Part shown: positions 15,921-26,600 of the stretch, in pieces
Position numbering within the stretch: position 1 is the stretch's first letter
How the letters are laid out: each line of letters begins with the position of its first letter
Assembly: GCA_017849455.1 (NCBI GenBank)
Contig: JAFIGX010000013.1
Span: forward strand, 124,001-188,000
From: Pseudobacter sp.
Lineage (GTDB): Bacteria; Bacteroidota; Bacteroidia; Chitinophagales; Chitinophagaceae
Length of the DNA: 64,000 nucleotides
Direction: 5' to 3'
Made by a program: the position numbers and the translations under genes
Notes under the pieces: generated by a model
What the model was told of the DNA's origin: nothing
Databases searched by the model: none
What the model saw: the letters and a program-made list of their open reading frames with translations, nothing else

Positions 15921-16988
15921 CTAACCTCTTCCCATTTGCTTCAGGAAAGCAACGTGAGAAGCGACCGCATAGCGAACGCGGGGGTATTCGATGTATTGCA
16001 ACCCGTATTCATGGCAAGCCTGGCGGATGATCTTGCTGATGGCAGGATAATGCACATGGGATATCTTGGGGAACAGGTGATGTTCGATCTGGAAGTTCAA
16101 TCCTCCCACCAGCCAGCTCACAAGCCTGTTCTGTGTAGCGAAATTGGCCGTGGTCTTGATCTGGTGAACGGCCCATTCATCATCCATTTTGCCGGTCGCT
16201 TCATTCGGCATGGGGAAGGCTGTATGCTCTACCGTATGCGCCAGTTGGAATACAAGGCTCAATACAAAACCGGCCACCAGCGTGAAGATAGTGAAGCTGA
16301 TCAGCCAATGTCCAAAGCCTACCATATAGATGGGCAGACCGATGAACAGAAAAAGATGGAACAATTTGAAGCCCCAGAACACGAGATGGTCCGACAGCTT
16401 CATTTTCTTCAACGGCATATTGCCTACTTTGCTTTTGAAATATTTCTGATAATCGAGCACGAATATCCAGAACAGGTAGAGCAGTGAATAGAGGAACCAG
16501 AAATAGATATGCTGGTATTTGTGCAACCTGTATTTTTTCTGGGAACTGCTCATGCGCATCCAGGGTTGGATGTCGATATCATCATCCACCCCATCTACAT
16601 TGGTGTAGGCATGGTGGATCACGTTGTGCTTCATATTCCACATGAAGCTGTTACCGCCCAGGATATTGAGCGAAAAAGCGGCGAGCGCATTCACCCATTT
16701 GTATTTGCTGAAGCTGCCATGAGCGCCGTCGTGCATTACGTTGAAGCCGATCGCTGCTACCAGCCCGCCCAGCAAAATGCTCTCCAGTATCTGCCAGAAA
16801 ACATTGGGCGTGAAAAATACGAGATGGATGTAGATGAGCACGAAGCTCACCATGAGGACGACCGCTTTTATGAATAGTTTATAATTCCCGGTGGTGGATT
16901 TTCCTACTTCTTCGAAATATGCACTGATCCTCCGCTTCAGTTCCGCATGGAATGAATGCGGAACATTGGAAAACTTGGGTATAGACAT
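15921..16988 (-). CDS. Membrane fatty-acid desaturase (front-end/linoleoyl-CoA type)
   Basis: A di-iron integral-membrane desaturase with the three His boxes: H86DGAH90, H121NVIHH126 and Q300IEHH304. The Gln in the third box is the mark of front-end (delta-5/delta-6 type) desaturases, but there is no fused cytochrome b5 domain. Hydrophobic segments lie near residues 40-85, 175-200 and 205-245. The length of 355 residues is normal for bacterial members. It inserts a double bond into membrane fatty acids; position and substrate cannot be read from sequence. It starts separately, 49 nt after the aguB start region in the opposite orientation sense of spacing, with no clear operon partner. Confidence 0.9.
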   Translation of the reverse strand: MSIPKFSNVPHSFHAELKRRISAYFEEVGKSTTGNYKLFIKAVVLMVSFVLIYIHLVFFTPNVFWQILESILLGGLVAAIGFNVMHDGAHGSFSKYKWVNALAAFSLNILGGNSFMWNMKHNVIHHAYTNVDGVDDDIDIQPWMRMSSSQKKYRLHKYQHIYFWFLYSLLYLFWIFVLDYQKYFKSKVGNMPLKKMKLSDHLVFWGFKLFHLFLFIGLPIYMVGFGHWLISFTIFTLVAGFVLSLVFQLAHTVEHTAFPMPNEATGKMDDEWAVHQIKTTANFATQNRLVSWLVGGLNFQIEHHLFPKISHVHYPAISKIIRQACHEYGLQYIEYPRVRYAVASHVAFLKQMGRG

Positions 16989-17162
16989 TAATAAAATTTA
17001 AAAAATGTAAAAGTTTGGCGAAGGTAGGCTTAGTTCCTTATCCGGCCAATTATATCCGTCATAAAACTCCCCTAAATCTTTCAGTCCCAATCGCCCCAAC
17101 CATAAATACCTCTATTCCATCTCAACTCCTTTCCTCTTTTCTCTCCTTTAACTTCTTAGCCA

Positions 17163-17900
17163 TTATGTTTCTACCTGCACCAGCGCGTCCAGGTTCCTGA
17201 TCCCTATCTTCTTTTCCGTGATAAATCCTTCTGCATATTTCACGCCAATTCTTTTACCGAGCATACGTGAACGGGCGATCACGCTATCGAGGAAATCGGG
17301 TGTTGAAATATACGTTTGCGGGCCCTTATCCCCATTCACCGGGTTATAGAATTGTGAGGTGTACGCTTCAATGGCTTTCATGCGCTGTTCGAACACATCA
17401 CTGATATCTATGAGCAGATCGGGCTCATGGTACCAGTCTTGAAGGTAATGCAACACATATTTTGGCCGCCATTTCGTTTGCGGGTCGCCTTGTTCATCTT
17501 TTGTTTCGATCCTGGCCAGTCCGGAGAGGAAACAGGCATCTGCGATCATGTGGCCGGCCCTGCCATGGTCGGGATGCCGGTCGTCCAGCACATTGGCCAG
17601 TACGATCTCCGGTTTGAATTTCCGTAGCGCCCTGATCAGTTGGAGCTGATGTTCTTCGTCATTGCGAAAAAAACCATCACGCATTTTCAGGTTCTCCCTT
17701 ACTTCCACGCCCAGTATGGCGGCAGCGGCGGCGGCTTCTGCATAGCGGGTTTCGATAGTGCCCCTCGTCCCCAGTTCTCCCTGGGTGAGATCGAGTATCC
17801 CTGTTTTCTTTCCAAGCCTGCGCTCGTTGAGCAAAGTACCTGAGCAGCCCAGTTCCACATCATCGGGGTGAACACCGATAGCGAGTATATCCAGTTTCAT
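17163..17900 (-). CDS. bshB1: Bacillithiol biosynthesis deacetylase BshB1
   Basis: LmbE/PIG-L family zinc deacetylase that removes the acetyl group from GlcNAc-malate in bacillithiol synthesis. The zinc motif is GVHPDDVELGCSG (H11, D14), and the second motif DRHPDHGRAGHMIADA supplies the third ligand. The block TQGELGTRGTIETRYAEAA is typical of BshB1 rather than mycothiol enzymes. The 245-residue length fits. The ytxJ gene at 55.6 kb supports bacillithiol use in this organism. Confidence 0.94.
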   Translation of the reverse strand: MKLDILAIGVHPDDVELGCSGTLLNERRLGKKTGILDLTQGELGTRGTIETRYAEAAAAAAILGVEVRENLKMRDGFFRNDEEHQLQLIRALRKFKPEIVLANVLDDRHPDHGRAGHMIADACFLSGLARIETKDEQGDPQTKWRPKYVLHYLQDWYHEPDLLIDISDVFEQRMKAIEAYTSQFYNPVNGDKGPQTYISTPDFLDSVIARSRMLGKRIGVKYAEGFITEKKIGIRNLDALVQVET

Positions 17901-17973
17901 AGTAAAAATTAAAGGGGCAAATTTATTGTTTATTGAATGCCGAAGCCTATAACAAGGCAGTGATGGAATTGTT

Positions 17974-19119
17974 CTACAGTCCCATTCCCCATTTCACCAG
18001 CGCCGATACTTCCGACGGCGCATGATTGACATATTCCGGTGATCTATGCTTTCCCAGTCGTACCAGCACCACTTTTTTCGAGGGGATCACGATTATATAC
18101 TGGCCCAGTATTCCTCTTGCATAGAATACCTGCTCCTTACCGGGGAATATCCACCATTGAAAGCCGTAATAATCACAGGGCTTGCTATCTTCATCCATGA
18201 TCATGCAGGGAGTAATGGACTTTGAAAAATAACCTGGACTGATGATCTCCTGCCCTTTCCAACTTCCGCTATCGAGCATGAGTTGGCCAAGCCTGGCGAA
18301 ATCCCTTGCATTCGAATTGAAGCAGCAATAAGCTTTGGTATGTCCGCCGGTGCGGTCTGTGCTCCACAATGCCGGATGTTCGGCGCCGGTCGGCCGCCAT
18401 AATTTTTCCGAAGCATACGCGCTGAGCGATTTCCCGGTCGCTTTTTCCACGATGAGCCCCAGCAATTGTGTATCGCCCGATTTATACCTGAACAATTGTC
18501 CTGGTTTCTGCACCAGCTTCACACCGGTAGCCACTTTATAGGCATCGCTGCCATAATAAAGTTCCGTGGTCACGGAGAAAGGATCGGAATAGGTTTCGTT
18601 CCAGTCGCTGCCGCTGCTCATGGTGAGCAGGTCGATGATCCGGAGAGATGCTTTTTCTCCGGTGCTGAACTCAGGGAGGTATTTGCCTACGGGATCTTCG
18701 AGCGATTGAATGGAGCTGTCTTTCAGGGCGCAGCCGATCAGCAGGCCGGTAATGCTCTTGGCCATCGAGAAGGAGCCCGACCAGGAAGAATCCGAATAGC
18801 CATCCCAATAATACTCGGTGAGCAGGGAATCATTTTTGATGGCCAGCAACCCGATCGTTTGAAGATCTGTCAGCGTTTTTTCCAGGTCCACCGGAAGCGG
18901 TGAACGGTTATAAGCTGTTGATTTGTTCCAGGGCTGATGAATGCCGGTGGTAACGGGATTGTTGGAAAAGATCTTGTAGTCGTCGATCCCTGCAAAGTTA
19001 TACCAGACCGCTTTGAAGAGATAGGTCTTGTCGCTCACGAGCGCATAGCCTGAAAAAATGGCAACCAGCAAAAGGACCGTGTACAGGAAATAACGCAGGA
19101 ATCTTTTCATATTGCGCAA
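17974..19119 (-). CDS. Membrane-anchored serine hydrolase (beta-lactamase class C family)
   Basis: One N-terminal membrane segment (about residues 8-27) leads into a class C beta-lactamase-like domain. The nucleophile motif S118-MAK-121 lies in SWSGSFSMAKSITGLLIG, and YKSGDTQLLG supplies the Tyr motif. Family members include esterases, D-aminopeptidases and penicillin-binding-like enzymes, so resistance should not be assumed. The start may be Met1 or Met4. It is flanked by a period-7 repeat on its 5' side. Confidence 0.88.
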   Translation of the reverse strand: MRNMKRFLRYFLYTVLLLVAIFSGYALVSDKTYLFKAVWYNFAGIDDYKIFSNNPVTTGIHQPWNKSTAYNRSPLPVDLEKTLTDLQTIGLLAIKNDSLLTEYYWDGYSDSSWSGSFSMAKSITGLLIGCALKDSSIQSLEDPVGKYLPEFSTGEKASLRIIDLLTMSSGSDWNETYSDPFSVTTELYYGSDAYKVATGVKLVQKPGQLFRYKSGDTQLLGLIVEKATGKSLSAYASEKLWRPTGAEHPALWSTDRTGGHTKAYCCFNSNARDFARLGQLMLDSGSWKGQEIISPGYFSKSITPCMIMDEDSKPCDYYGFQWWIFPGKEQVFYARGILGQYIIVIPSKKVVLVRLGKHRSPEYVNHAPSEVSALVKWGMGL

Positions 19120-19140
19120 GGTTGGTCAGGAAAGGTACTG

Positions 19141-19264
19141 AAAAAGGAGGAAGGAAGCATGAGGTCGGAAGTCGGAGGTGTCTATTTGTCGGAAAACTCG
19201 AAGGCTTTCAGTCTTCAGACCTCCGACCTCTTGCCTCTTACCTTATGCCTCCGGCCTCCTTTTT
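19141..19264. repeat. Period-7 inverted repeat, GAGGTCG type
   Basis: The left arm (19141-19179) reads AAAAAGGAGGAAGGAAGC then TGAGGTC, GGAAGTC, GGAGGT. The right arm (19218-19264) is its imperfect inverse, one or two heptamers longer, and ends CCTCCTTTT. It lies in the divergent gap between the serine hydrolase and lpdA. A related copy is at 51125-51250. Confidence 0.85.
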
Positions 19265-19388
19265 GGGTTTTTTGGCTTTTTCGAGTAGCTTCGCAGGTCT
19301 TTGGTAGTCAGTACTAACTCTATCAGGATGAAAGACAGTGCTTCCAGCGCACAATGACAGAACATAAATCTAAAATCACAATTCTAAT

Positions 19389-20792
19389 ATGGCATACGAC
19401 GTAGTAGTTCTCGGAAGCGGCCCAGGTGGATATGTGGCAGCTATCCGCGCTTCACAGCTAGGTTTCAAGACCGCTATCATCGAAAAGGAAAGCCTGGGTG
19501 GTATTTGCCTCAACTGGGGATGTATCCCTACCAAAGCCCTGTTGAAAAGTGCCCAGGTATTTGAATACATCAAGCACGCAAAAGATTACGGGTTCGAAGC
19601 CAGTGGCCAGCCTGATTTTCCGGCCATCATCAAACGCAGTCGCGGTGTGGCCGATAAAATGAGCAAAGGCGTTCAGTTCCTGATGAAGAAGAACAAGATC
19701 GATGTGATCATGGGCTTTGGTGTGATCAAGGCTAAAGGCCAGATCGAAGTGACAGGGGCCGATGGAAAAAAACAGGTAGTAGAAGGTAAACATATCATCC
19801 TCGCCACCGGCGCCCGCAGCCGCGAGTTGCCAGCTCTCAAACAGGATGGAAAGAAAGTGATCGGCTATCGCGAAGCAATGGTATTGCCTACTCAGCCCAA
19901 GAGCCTGATCGTGGTAGGCAGTGGCGCCATCGGCGTGGAGTTCGGTTATTTCTATAGCACGCTCGGCACGAAAGTGACCATCGTTGAATTCCTTCCCCGC
20001 ATCGTTCCTGTGGAAGATGAAGATATATCCAAAGAACTGGAGAAAAATTTCAAGAAGAATGGTATCGATGTGATGACCAATGCAGAAGTGACCAAAGTAG
20101 ATACCAGCGGCGCAGGTGTGAAAGCCACTATCAAAACACAGAATGGTGAAGTAGTGCTCGAAGCCGACGTGTTATTGAGCGCTATCGGTATTGCCGCCAA
20201 TGTGGAAGGCATCGGCCTCGAAACACTGGGCATCAAAACTGAAAAAGGAAAGATCGCCGTCGATAAATATTACCAGACAAATGTTCCCGGTTTCTATGCC
20301 ATCGGCGACTGCGCCCCCGGCCAGGCGCTCGCACACGTAGCATCCAAAGAAGGGATCATCTGCGTGGAAAATATCGGGTACAATGAGAAGAAGTACAACC
20401 ATCAGCCGGAACCAATAGACTACAACAATGTTCCGGGCTGTACCTATTGCACGCCGGAGATCGCTTCTGTAGGTCTTACCGAAAAGCAGGCTAAGGATGC
20501 AGGTTATGAAGTGAAAGTGGGCAAGTTCCCGCTGAGCGTTTCAGGTAAGGCCACTGCGGCCGGCCATCCTGAAGGTTTCGTGAAAGTGATCTTCGATGCC
20601 AAGTACGGCGAATGGCTGGGCACACATATGATCGGTTACAATGTTACCGAGATCATCGTGGAGACCGTAGTAGCCCGCAAACTGGAGACCACCTACCATG
20701 AAGTGCTCAACAGCATCCATCCACACCCCACGATCAGTGAGAGCGTGAAAGATGCGATCGAAGTGGCTTATGGTGAAGCGATCCACCTGTAA
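19389..20792 (+). CDS. lpdA: Dihydrolipoyl dehydrogenase
   Basis: E3 component of 2-oxoacid dehydrogenase and glycine cleavage complexes; it reoxidises dihydrolipoamide with NAD. The FAD site is VVVLGSGPGGYVAAI, the redox disulfide is C40-LNWG-C45, the NAD site is VVGSGAIGVEFGYFYSTLG, the second FAD motif is YAIGDCAPG, and the His-Glu pair is in HPHPTISESVKDA. The length of 467 residues is standard. An E2 gene that could use it is at 43.8 kb. It is transcribed alone and ends at a strong terminator. Confidence 0.97.
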   Translation: MAYDVVVLGSGPGGYVAAIRASQLGFKTAIIEKESLGGICLNWGCIPTKALLKSAQVFEYIKHAKDYGFEASGQPDFPAIIKRSRGVADKMSKGVQFLMKKNKIDVIMGFGVIKAKGQIEVTGADGKKQVVEGKHIILATGARSRELPALKQDGKKVIGYREAMVLPTQPKSLIVVGSGAIGVEFGYFYSTLGTKVTIVEFLPRIVPVEDEDISKELEKNFKKNGIDVMTNAEVTKVDTSGAGVKATIKTQNGEVVLEADVLLSAIGIAANVEGIGLETLGIKTEKGKIAVDKYYQTNVPGFYAIGDCAPGQALAHVASKEGIICVENIGYNEKKYNHQPEPIDYNNVPGCTYCTPEIASVGLTEKQAKDAGYEVKVGKFPLSVSGKATAAGHPEGFVKVIFDAKYGEWLGTHMIGYNVTEIIVETVVARKLETTYHEVLNSIHPHPTISESVKDAIEVAYGEAIHL

Positions 20793-20824
20793 GACTTTCA
20801 GCTAATATTTTTATAGGATTGAAA

Positions 20825-20860
20825 AGACTGTCCCGATCGTTATCGGGACAGTCTTTTTTT
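20825..20860 (+). terminator. Terminator after lpdA
   Basis: A 13-bp perfect stem (AGACTGTCCCGAT / ATCGGGACAGTCT) with a 4-nt loop is followed by seven T, 32 nt after the lpdA stop. Confidence 0.92.
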
Positions 20861-21138
20861 ATGGCTTTTCTATTCAACAATGCTTCACTTCACAAGATTT
20901 AAGATAATATTAAGTATACCGGCTATTACATCGCAGATTCAGGGCAAAGGCTCTCAACTATTATGCACAAACGCCTAAAACCCTTATCAGCACTGCATTT
21001 TAAAGCATTACATTCCCTTCCTGTTCCGGGATTCATTCAAGTTACGACATGCGCATGATGCCTCTCATCATATTCTAATCTACCCCAAATCATGCTTTAA
21101 TGTTACGCGGCTAATATTGTGCCCTAATCGGAAAATCC
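20861..21138 (+). other. Leader region of the metal efflux operon
   Basis: This is 278 nt with no credible gene. A TAATATTG sequence at 21111-21118, one mismatch from the -7 box TAnnTTTG, lies about 20 nt before the first efflux gene and could be its promoter. No clear operator repeat for the response regulator was found by eye. Confidence 0.3.
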
Positions 21139-22446
21139 ATGATCACAAGGCGTAAAAATGTACTACGGCATTTATTATTTATTTGGCTGATAATAACGAT
21201 AAAAGTTTCGACGGCACAGGACAAGGTCGATACGCTCAAAATATCCCTGCAGGCTTCTGAACGGGTATTCCTGGAAAACAATCTTCCATTGCTGGCTGAG
21301 AAATTGAATATCAGCCAGGCAGATGCAAGGATACTTCAGGCGAAAGCATGGCCCAACCCAACATTTACCCTCGATGAAATACAGTTGTACAATTTACCTA
21401 CCACCGATGAATCACCTCCCCTGTTCGGCAATTTCTGGCGGAACAAGACCTTCAGTGCTTCTATCGATCAATTGATCTTAACAGCATCCAAAAGGAAAAA
21501 GAATATTTCCCTACAAACCAGGAACAGGGAATTGGCGGAGATCAGTTTCACGGATCTCTTACAAGCACTGAAAGCGGAGTTCAGGCAAACAGGAGCAGAA
21601 CTCCTCTACCTGCAAAGAGTGCAGGAAGATTATGCCTTCCAGCTCCGGGAGCTGAATAAACTGGTCAACGCCCAACAATTGCAATTCAGGGAAGGCAATA
21701 TCTCACAAACAGAATTATTCCGGCTGAAAGGTCTGCAAATTTCACTGCAGGCCGAGATAAATGAACTGCACGAACAGATAACAGATAAGCAGCAAAACAT
21801 CAAAGCACTGATGAATGTAAAACCTGACAGCTTTATCATTCTTACGGATGAGGCGTATGCTGCAACCGGTGAGGTCTCCAAACTACGGCAATATGCCCTG
21901 CCTGATCTGATAGCGCTTTCTTCCACGCACAATGCCGCCATTGGTTCGGCCCGGAAGTTAACGGAAGTGAATGAAGCCGAGCTCAAATTGCAATTGGCCG
22001 AAAGAGTGCCCAATATAAACCTGAATGTGAATTATGACAGGAATGGTAATAACCAGTTGAATTTCCTGGGAGCCGGATTTTCTATCCCACTTCCCATCTT
22101 CGACCGTAATAAAGGCAATATCAGGGCCGCACAGATAGAAGTGAAGAAAAGTGAGCTGATGAAGCAGTATAAAGAATCACAAATAGGTAATTCCATTGTG
22201 AAAACATGGTCCGATCTGCAGAAGGCCCTTCAATTGTATGAAAGTATCGATAAGGATTATGTAGACAAGCTGCAACAGATGAGCACCGCAGTGATCAGGA
22301 ATTTCCTGCAGCACAATATCAGCCTGCTTGAATTTATCGATTTCTTCGAATCCTTCAGGCAGAGCAAGGAAAAGTTTTATGAGACCATTAAACTTATTTC
22401 CCTGAGAAGAGAAGATCTCAACTACCTGACCGGTAAAGAGCTCTGA
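21139..22446 (+). CDS. TolC-family outer-membrane efflux protein (CusC/CzcC-like)
   Basis: First gene of a metal-type efflux operon. After a signal peptide (about residues 1-25) the 435-residue protein has the long alpha-helical pattern of TolC/OEP proteins. NISQADARILQAKAWPNPTFTLD marks the first repeat and LNLNVNYDRNGNNQLNFLGAGFSIPLPIFDRNKG marks the beta-strand part (quoted only by its ends: LNVNYDRNG and SIPLPIFDRNKGNI). It forms the outer-membrane channel for the adaptor and RND pump encoded next. Confidence 0.88.
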   Translation: MITRRKNVLRHLLFIWLIITIKVSTAQDKVDTLKISLQASERVFLENNLPLLAEKLNISQADARILQAKAWPNPTFTLDEIQLYNLPTTDESPPLFGNFWRNKTFSASIDQLILTASKRKKNISLQTRNRELAEISFTDLLQALKAEFRQTGAELLYLQRVQEDYAFQLRELNKLVNAQQLQFREGNISQTELFRLKGLQISLQAEINELHEQITDKQQNIKALMNVKPDSFIILTDEAYAATGEVSKLRQYALPDLIALSSTHNAAIGSARKLTEVNEAELKLQLAERVPNINLNVNYDRNGNNQLNFLGAGFSIPLPIFDRNKGNIRAAQIEVKKSELMKQYKESQIGNSIVKTWSDLQKALQLYESIDKDYVDKLQQMSTAVIRNFLQHNISLLEFIDFFESFRQSKEKFYETIKLISLRREDLNYLTGKEL

Positions 22447-22511
22447 CCGAATATTCCATACAACAATCCCTATAAATAATTCCAGTTCAGCAAGCGAAAA
22501 ATCATCAAAGA

Positions 22512-23612
22512 ATGAATAAGTACAAGATTATAATCCTCATCACCGGAATTTCCGGCCTTATCTCCTGCAATGAAGCACAGCCGGAGGTCAGGGTCAATGA
22601 TGCCGATAAATGCATTATCACTCTCCAGTTGAAAAGTTTGATTGAAGTAAACCAGCTTTCCCCGAAACCGGTCAATAAAGAGATCGAGTTCACAGGAAGT
22701 GTCAGTTATGATGAGGAGCATGTATACCGCTATCAATCGCTCGTTAACGGAGTGGTACAGCGGGTGAATTTTAAAATAGGTGATCATGTCACCAAAGGGC
22801 AGGTATTGGCTGAAGTACGTACAGCGGAGTTGAATGAACAGAAAGCGGGCCTCCATAAACTTCAGTCGGAACTTAAACTGGCGCAGCGCAAACTGAAGTC
22901 GGTCCAAAACCTGCATGAAGATGGAGTGGCGTCCGACAAAGACCTCCTCGAAGCAACAAATGATCTTACAGCCTTGCAAACTGAAATAGAAAAGATAAAG
23001 GAAACACTGGCATTGCAGGGAGGTAATGTGGAAAAGGGACTGCTGCTCGTCAGGGCCCCGCAAAGCGGTTATGTGGTCAATAAAAAGATCACTGCAGGAT
23101 ACCAGGTAACTGATGGGGAAGATGATCTCTTTGTGCTGGCCGACCTGAAGAAGATATGGGTACTGGTGAATGTTTATGCAACGCAACTGGACCTGGTGAA
23201 AGTTGGACAAACCGTAAAGGTCAGCACCAGCGCTTACCCGGATAAGGTATTTACCGGCAGGATCAACCGCTTGTCGAATGTTTTCGATTCAGAAGAAAGG
23301 GTATTGAAAGCGATCGTTGAACTGGATAATGCCGATCTGCTGCTGAAACCTTCCATGATGGTAAGGGCTAACGTATATCAGCCATCGCAGCGAATGGCCA
23401 TCGCTATCCCCCGGCAGGCTGCATTGTTTGCCAATAATGCTTATTACGTACTGGCATATAAAAGCGATTGTGAAGTGAAAGCTGTCAATATCACTCCTGT
23501 AGCAGCCGATAAGGATTTCTTTTATATCGACGATCAGGAAGACCTGAAAGCGGGTGACAGCATTATTACCCACAACCAGTTACTGATCTATACAAAACTG
23601 ACCGAACGGTAA
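22512..23612 (+). CDS. RND efflux periplasmic adaptor (CusB/CzcB-like)
   Basis: Membrane-fusion protein linking pump and outer-membrane channel. It is a probable lipoprotein: the N terminus IILITGISGLISC gives a lipobox Cys near residue 19. A barrel-lipoyl-hairpin pattern is visible: QSLVNGVVQRVNFKIGDHVTKGQVLAEV for the first lipoyl half (positions about 75-105), a coiled-coil hairpin about 110-165, and RAPQSGYVVNKKI for the second half. At 366 residues it is of ordinary length. It follows the channel gene by 65 nt. Confidence 0.9.
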   Translation: MNKYKIIILITGISGLISCNEAQPEVRVNDADKCIITLQLKSLIEVNQLSPKPVNKEIEFTGSVSYDEEHVYRYQSLVNGVVQRVNFKIGDHVTKGQVLAEVRTAELNEQKAGLHKLQSELKLAQRKLKSVQNLHEDGVASDKDLLEATNDLTALQTEIEKIKETLALQGGNVEKGLLLVRAPQSGYVVNKKITAGYQVTDGEDDLFVLADLKKIWVLVNVYATQLDLVKVGQTVKVSTSAYPDKVFTGRINRLSNVFDSEERVLKAIVELDNADLLLKPSMMVRANVYQPSQRMAIAIPRQAALFANNAYYVLAYKSDCEVKAVNITPVAADKDFFYIDDQEDLKAGDSIITHNQLLIYTKLTER

Positions 23613-23667
23613 ATCAATCCCAGGATAAAAACAGCGTAAGGTATATAGAGCCCGCAAAATACAGATT

Positions 23668-26600
23668 ATGACCAAGTTCATCGAGAATATCGTAAAAGCT
23701 TCTCTCCGCAATCATGCCATAGTCCTTTTTTTTGTCTTTCTGCTGGTAGCAGGCGGCATCGTTTCGGTAAGAAATTCCCTTATTGAAGCCTACCCTGATG
23801 TAACCAGCACCAGGGCCCGCATCATAACGCAATGGCCTGGCCGCAGCGCCGAAGAGATCGAAAAATTCGTTACACTCCCAGTTACCCGTGAAATGAGCAC
23901 CATCCCCGGTAAAACGGATGTTCGTTCCATTTCGCTCTTCGGGCTTTCTGTAGTAACAGTAAATTTCGAAGATAATATCACTGATTTCTATGCACAGCAA
24001 TACGCATCGAACCGTATGCGGAATGTGGAGTTGCCGCAAGGGGCATCAGCAGAGATCGAGCCTCCATACGGAGCAACCGGCGAGATTTTCAGGTATGTCC
24101 TCAAAAGCAAAGAAAGACCGCTCCGTGAACTGTCGGCCATCCAGGAGTGGACCATCGAAAGAGAATTGTTGTCGGTGCCCGGCGTGGCAGATGTAGTCAG
24201 CTTCGGCGGAGAGGAAAAATGTTATGAGATCAGCGTGAACCCGGTAGAGCTCGCCAATTATAACCTTTCTGCACTGGATGTATTTGAAGCAGTGGGCAAG
24301 AGCAATATCAATGTTGGCGGTGACGTCATTCAGAAAGGCAGCCAGGCTTATGTAGTAAGAGGCATCGGTCTTCTCGATAAAACAACGGACATAGAGAATA
24401 TCCTGATCACGAACGCAAAGAACACTCCCATACTGGTAAAGAACGTGGCGAAGGTGAGCATTACCGGTAAACCGAAATTGGGACAGGTAGGATTGAATGA
24501 TGAATCGGACCTCGTGGAAGGGATAGTGATCATGTTGCGTGGACAAAACCCCAATGTGGTGATCGGGCATTTAAGGGAGCGGATCAAAGACCTGAATGAA
24601 CGTATCCTGCCCAAAGATGTACAAATAGAGCCATTCCTCGACCGGACCGAACTGGTGGACAAGACCATCAAAACAGTTACGCACAATCTTATTGAAGGGA
24701 TCTTACTGGTATCGATCATCGTGTTCATATTCCTGTATAACTGGCGGACTACCCTGATCGTTGCTTCAGTGATCCCATTGGCTTTCCTGTTCGCACTGAT
24801 GATGCTGAGGTTACAGGGATTGTCGGCCAACCTTATTTCCATCGGCGCTGTGGATTTCGGCCTATTGCTGGAAGGAACGCTGGTAATCGTGGAGCATGTA
24901 TTCGTGGGGTTGGATAGAAAGGCAAAACAACTGGGGATGGCACCCTTCAATCTGATGCCCAAAGATGCCTTTATCAGCGACCGGGCAAAATCTGTAGGCA
25001 AATCGATCATGTTCGCGCAGATCATCCTGATCGTTGCCCTTTTGCCCATCTTCACTTTCCAGAAAGTAGAAGGCAAAATGTTCTCACCATTGGCCTTTAC
25101 CCTGGGCTATGCCCTTCTGGGATCACTTGTGTTAAGTCTTACCTATGTACCGGTAATGTGTAAGCTGCTCCTGAAGAAGAATGTCAGGGACCGGCACAAT
25201 CCGGTTACGGATTGGTTCATCAACGGAATATTCAGCCTGTTCAAAATTGCCAGCCGGTATAAAAGAACGACCGTGGCCGCTTTTATCGTGCTGCTGGGTA
25301 TCTGCCTGTTCGGGTTCAGCCGGATCGGAACGGAGTTCATCCCTAAATTGAATGAAGGTTCTATCTATATCCGCGCCACCCTGCCCAATAGTGTGAACCT
25401 CGATGAATCCGTGAGGCTTGCGGCTGAAATGAAATCGAAGTTGCGCAGTTTCGAACCGGTAAGCTTTGTGCTATCGCAAACCGGACGCCCCAATGACGGC
25501 ACAGACCCCACCGGGTTCTTCAATATCGAATTTCATGTGCAGTTGAAAGACCAGAAAGACTGGAAAACTTTCAAAAGTAAAGACGAGTTGCTGAAACAGA
25601 TTGAAGGATCGCTACAGGCATATCCGGGAATAGTGTTCGCTTTCAGCCAGCCCATCATGGACAATGTGGAAGAATATGTGGCGGGCGTGAAAAGCTCACT
25701 GGTGGCAAAGGTGTATGGAAATGATCTCGCTTTGCTTGAAAATACGGCCGACAGCCTTGCAACGGTGATCAGGTCGGTAAGAGGTATCGAAGATGTGAAT
25801 GTTTTCAGGAATATAGGGCTTCCTGAATTACGGTTACGATTGAGCGAAGAGAGGATGGCCCGATACGGAATAACGATGGCGGATGCACAGGCCGTTGTTG
25901 AAATGGCCATTGGAGGGAAAGCTGCTTCCACCTTTTATGAGAATGACAGAATGTTCGATATCCGGGTCCGCTATGACGAGCATTTCCGGAGATCGGAACA
26001 GGAAATCAGCAATATACTGGTGCCGGGACCCGGTAATACCAAAGTGCCACTCTCCGAAATTGCAGACATTGGTTTTCATACCGGCCCGGCATTCATTTAC
26101 CGCCAGGGCAACTCCCGCTATATCGCTGTAGGATTTTCTGTCCGGGGCCGCGACCTGGGCGGCACCATTGCAGAAGCGCAGCAAAAAGTACAGGAAAAAG
26201 TGAAACTACCGGCATCCTATACACTGGAATGGGGAGGTGAATTTGAAAGCCAGCAAAGGGCAACGGCACGGCTCGCCTTTATCGTACCCGTTTCCCTTAT
26301 TCTGATCGCCTTCCTGCTCTATGTGAATTTCGGTTCATTGAAAGATACGCTGCTTGCTTTGATCACAGTACCATTTGCATTCATCGGCGGGTTCTTATCC
26401 CTGTGGATCACACATACTATTTTCGGCATTTCAGCCGGGATCGGTTTCATTATCCTGTTCGGTGTGGGAACGATCGATGGCATCATCCTGATCGCAGTCA
26501 TGAAAAGTTACCTGGAGAAAGGCATGGAGCTGAAAGAAGCTATCTCCAAAGGTGTGCATGACAGGATACGCCCGGTTTTCATGATAGCGGTGATGGGCTC

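Noticed and set aside
17974..19119. Beta-lactamase resistance gene
   Set aside because: Only the general class C fold is supported; many such hydrolases have no action on antibiotics.
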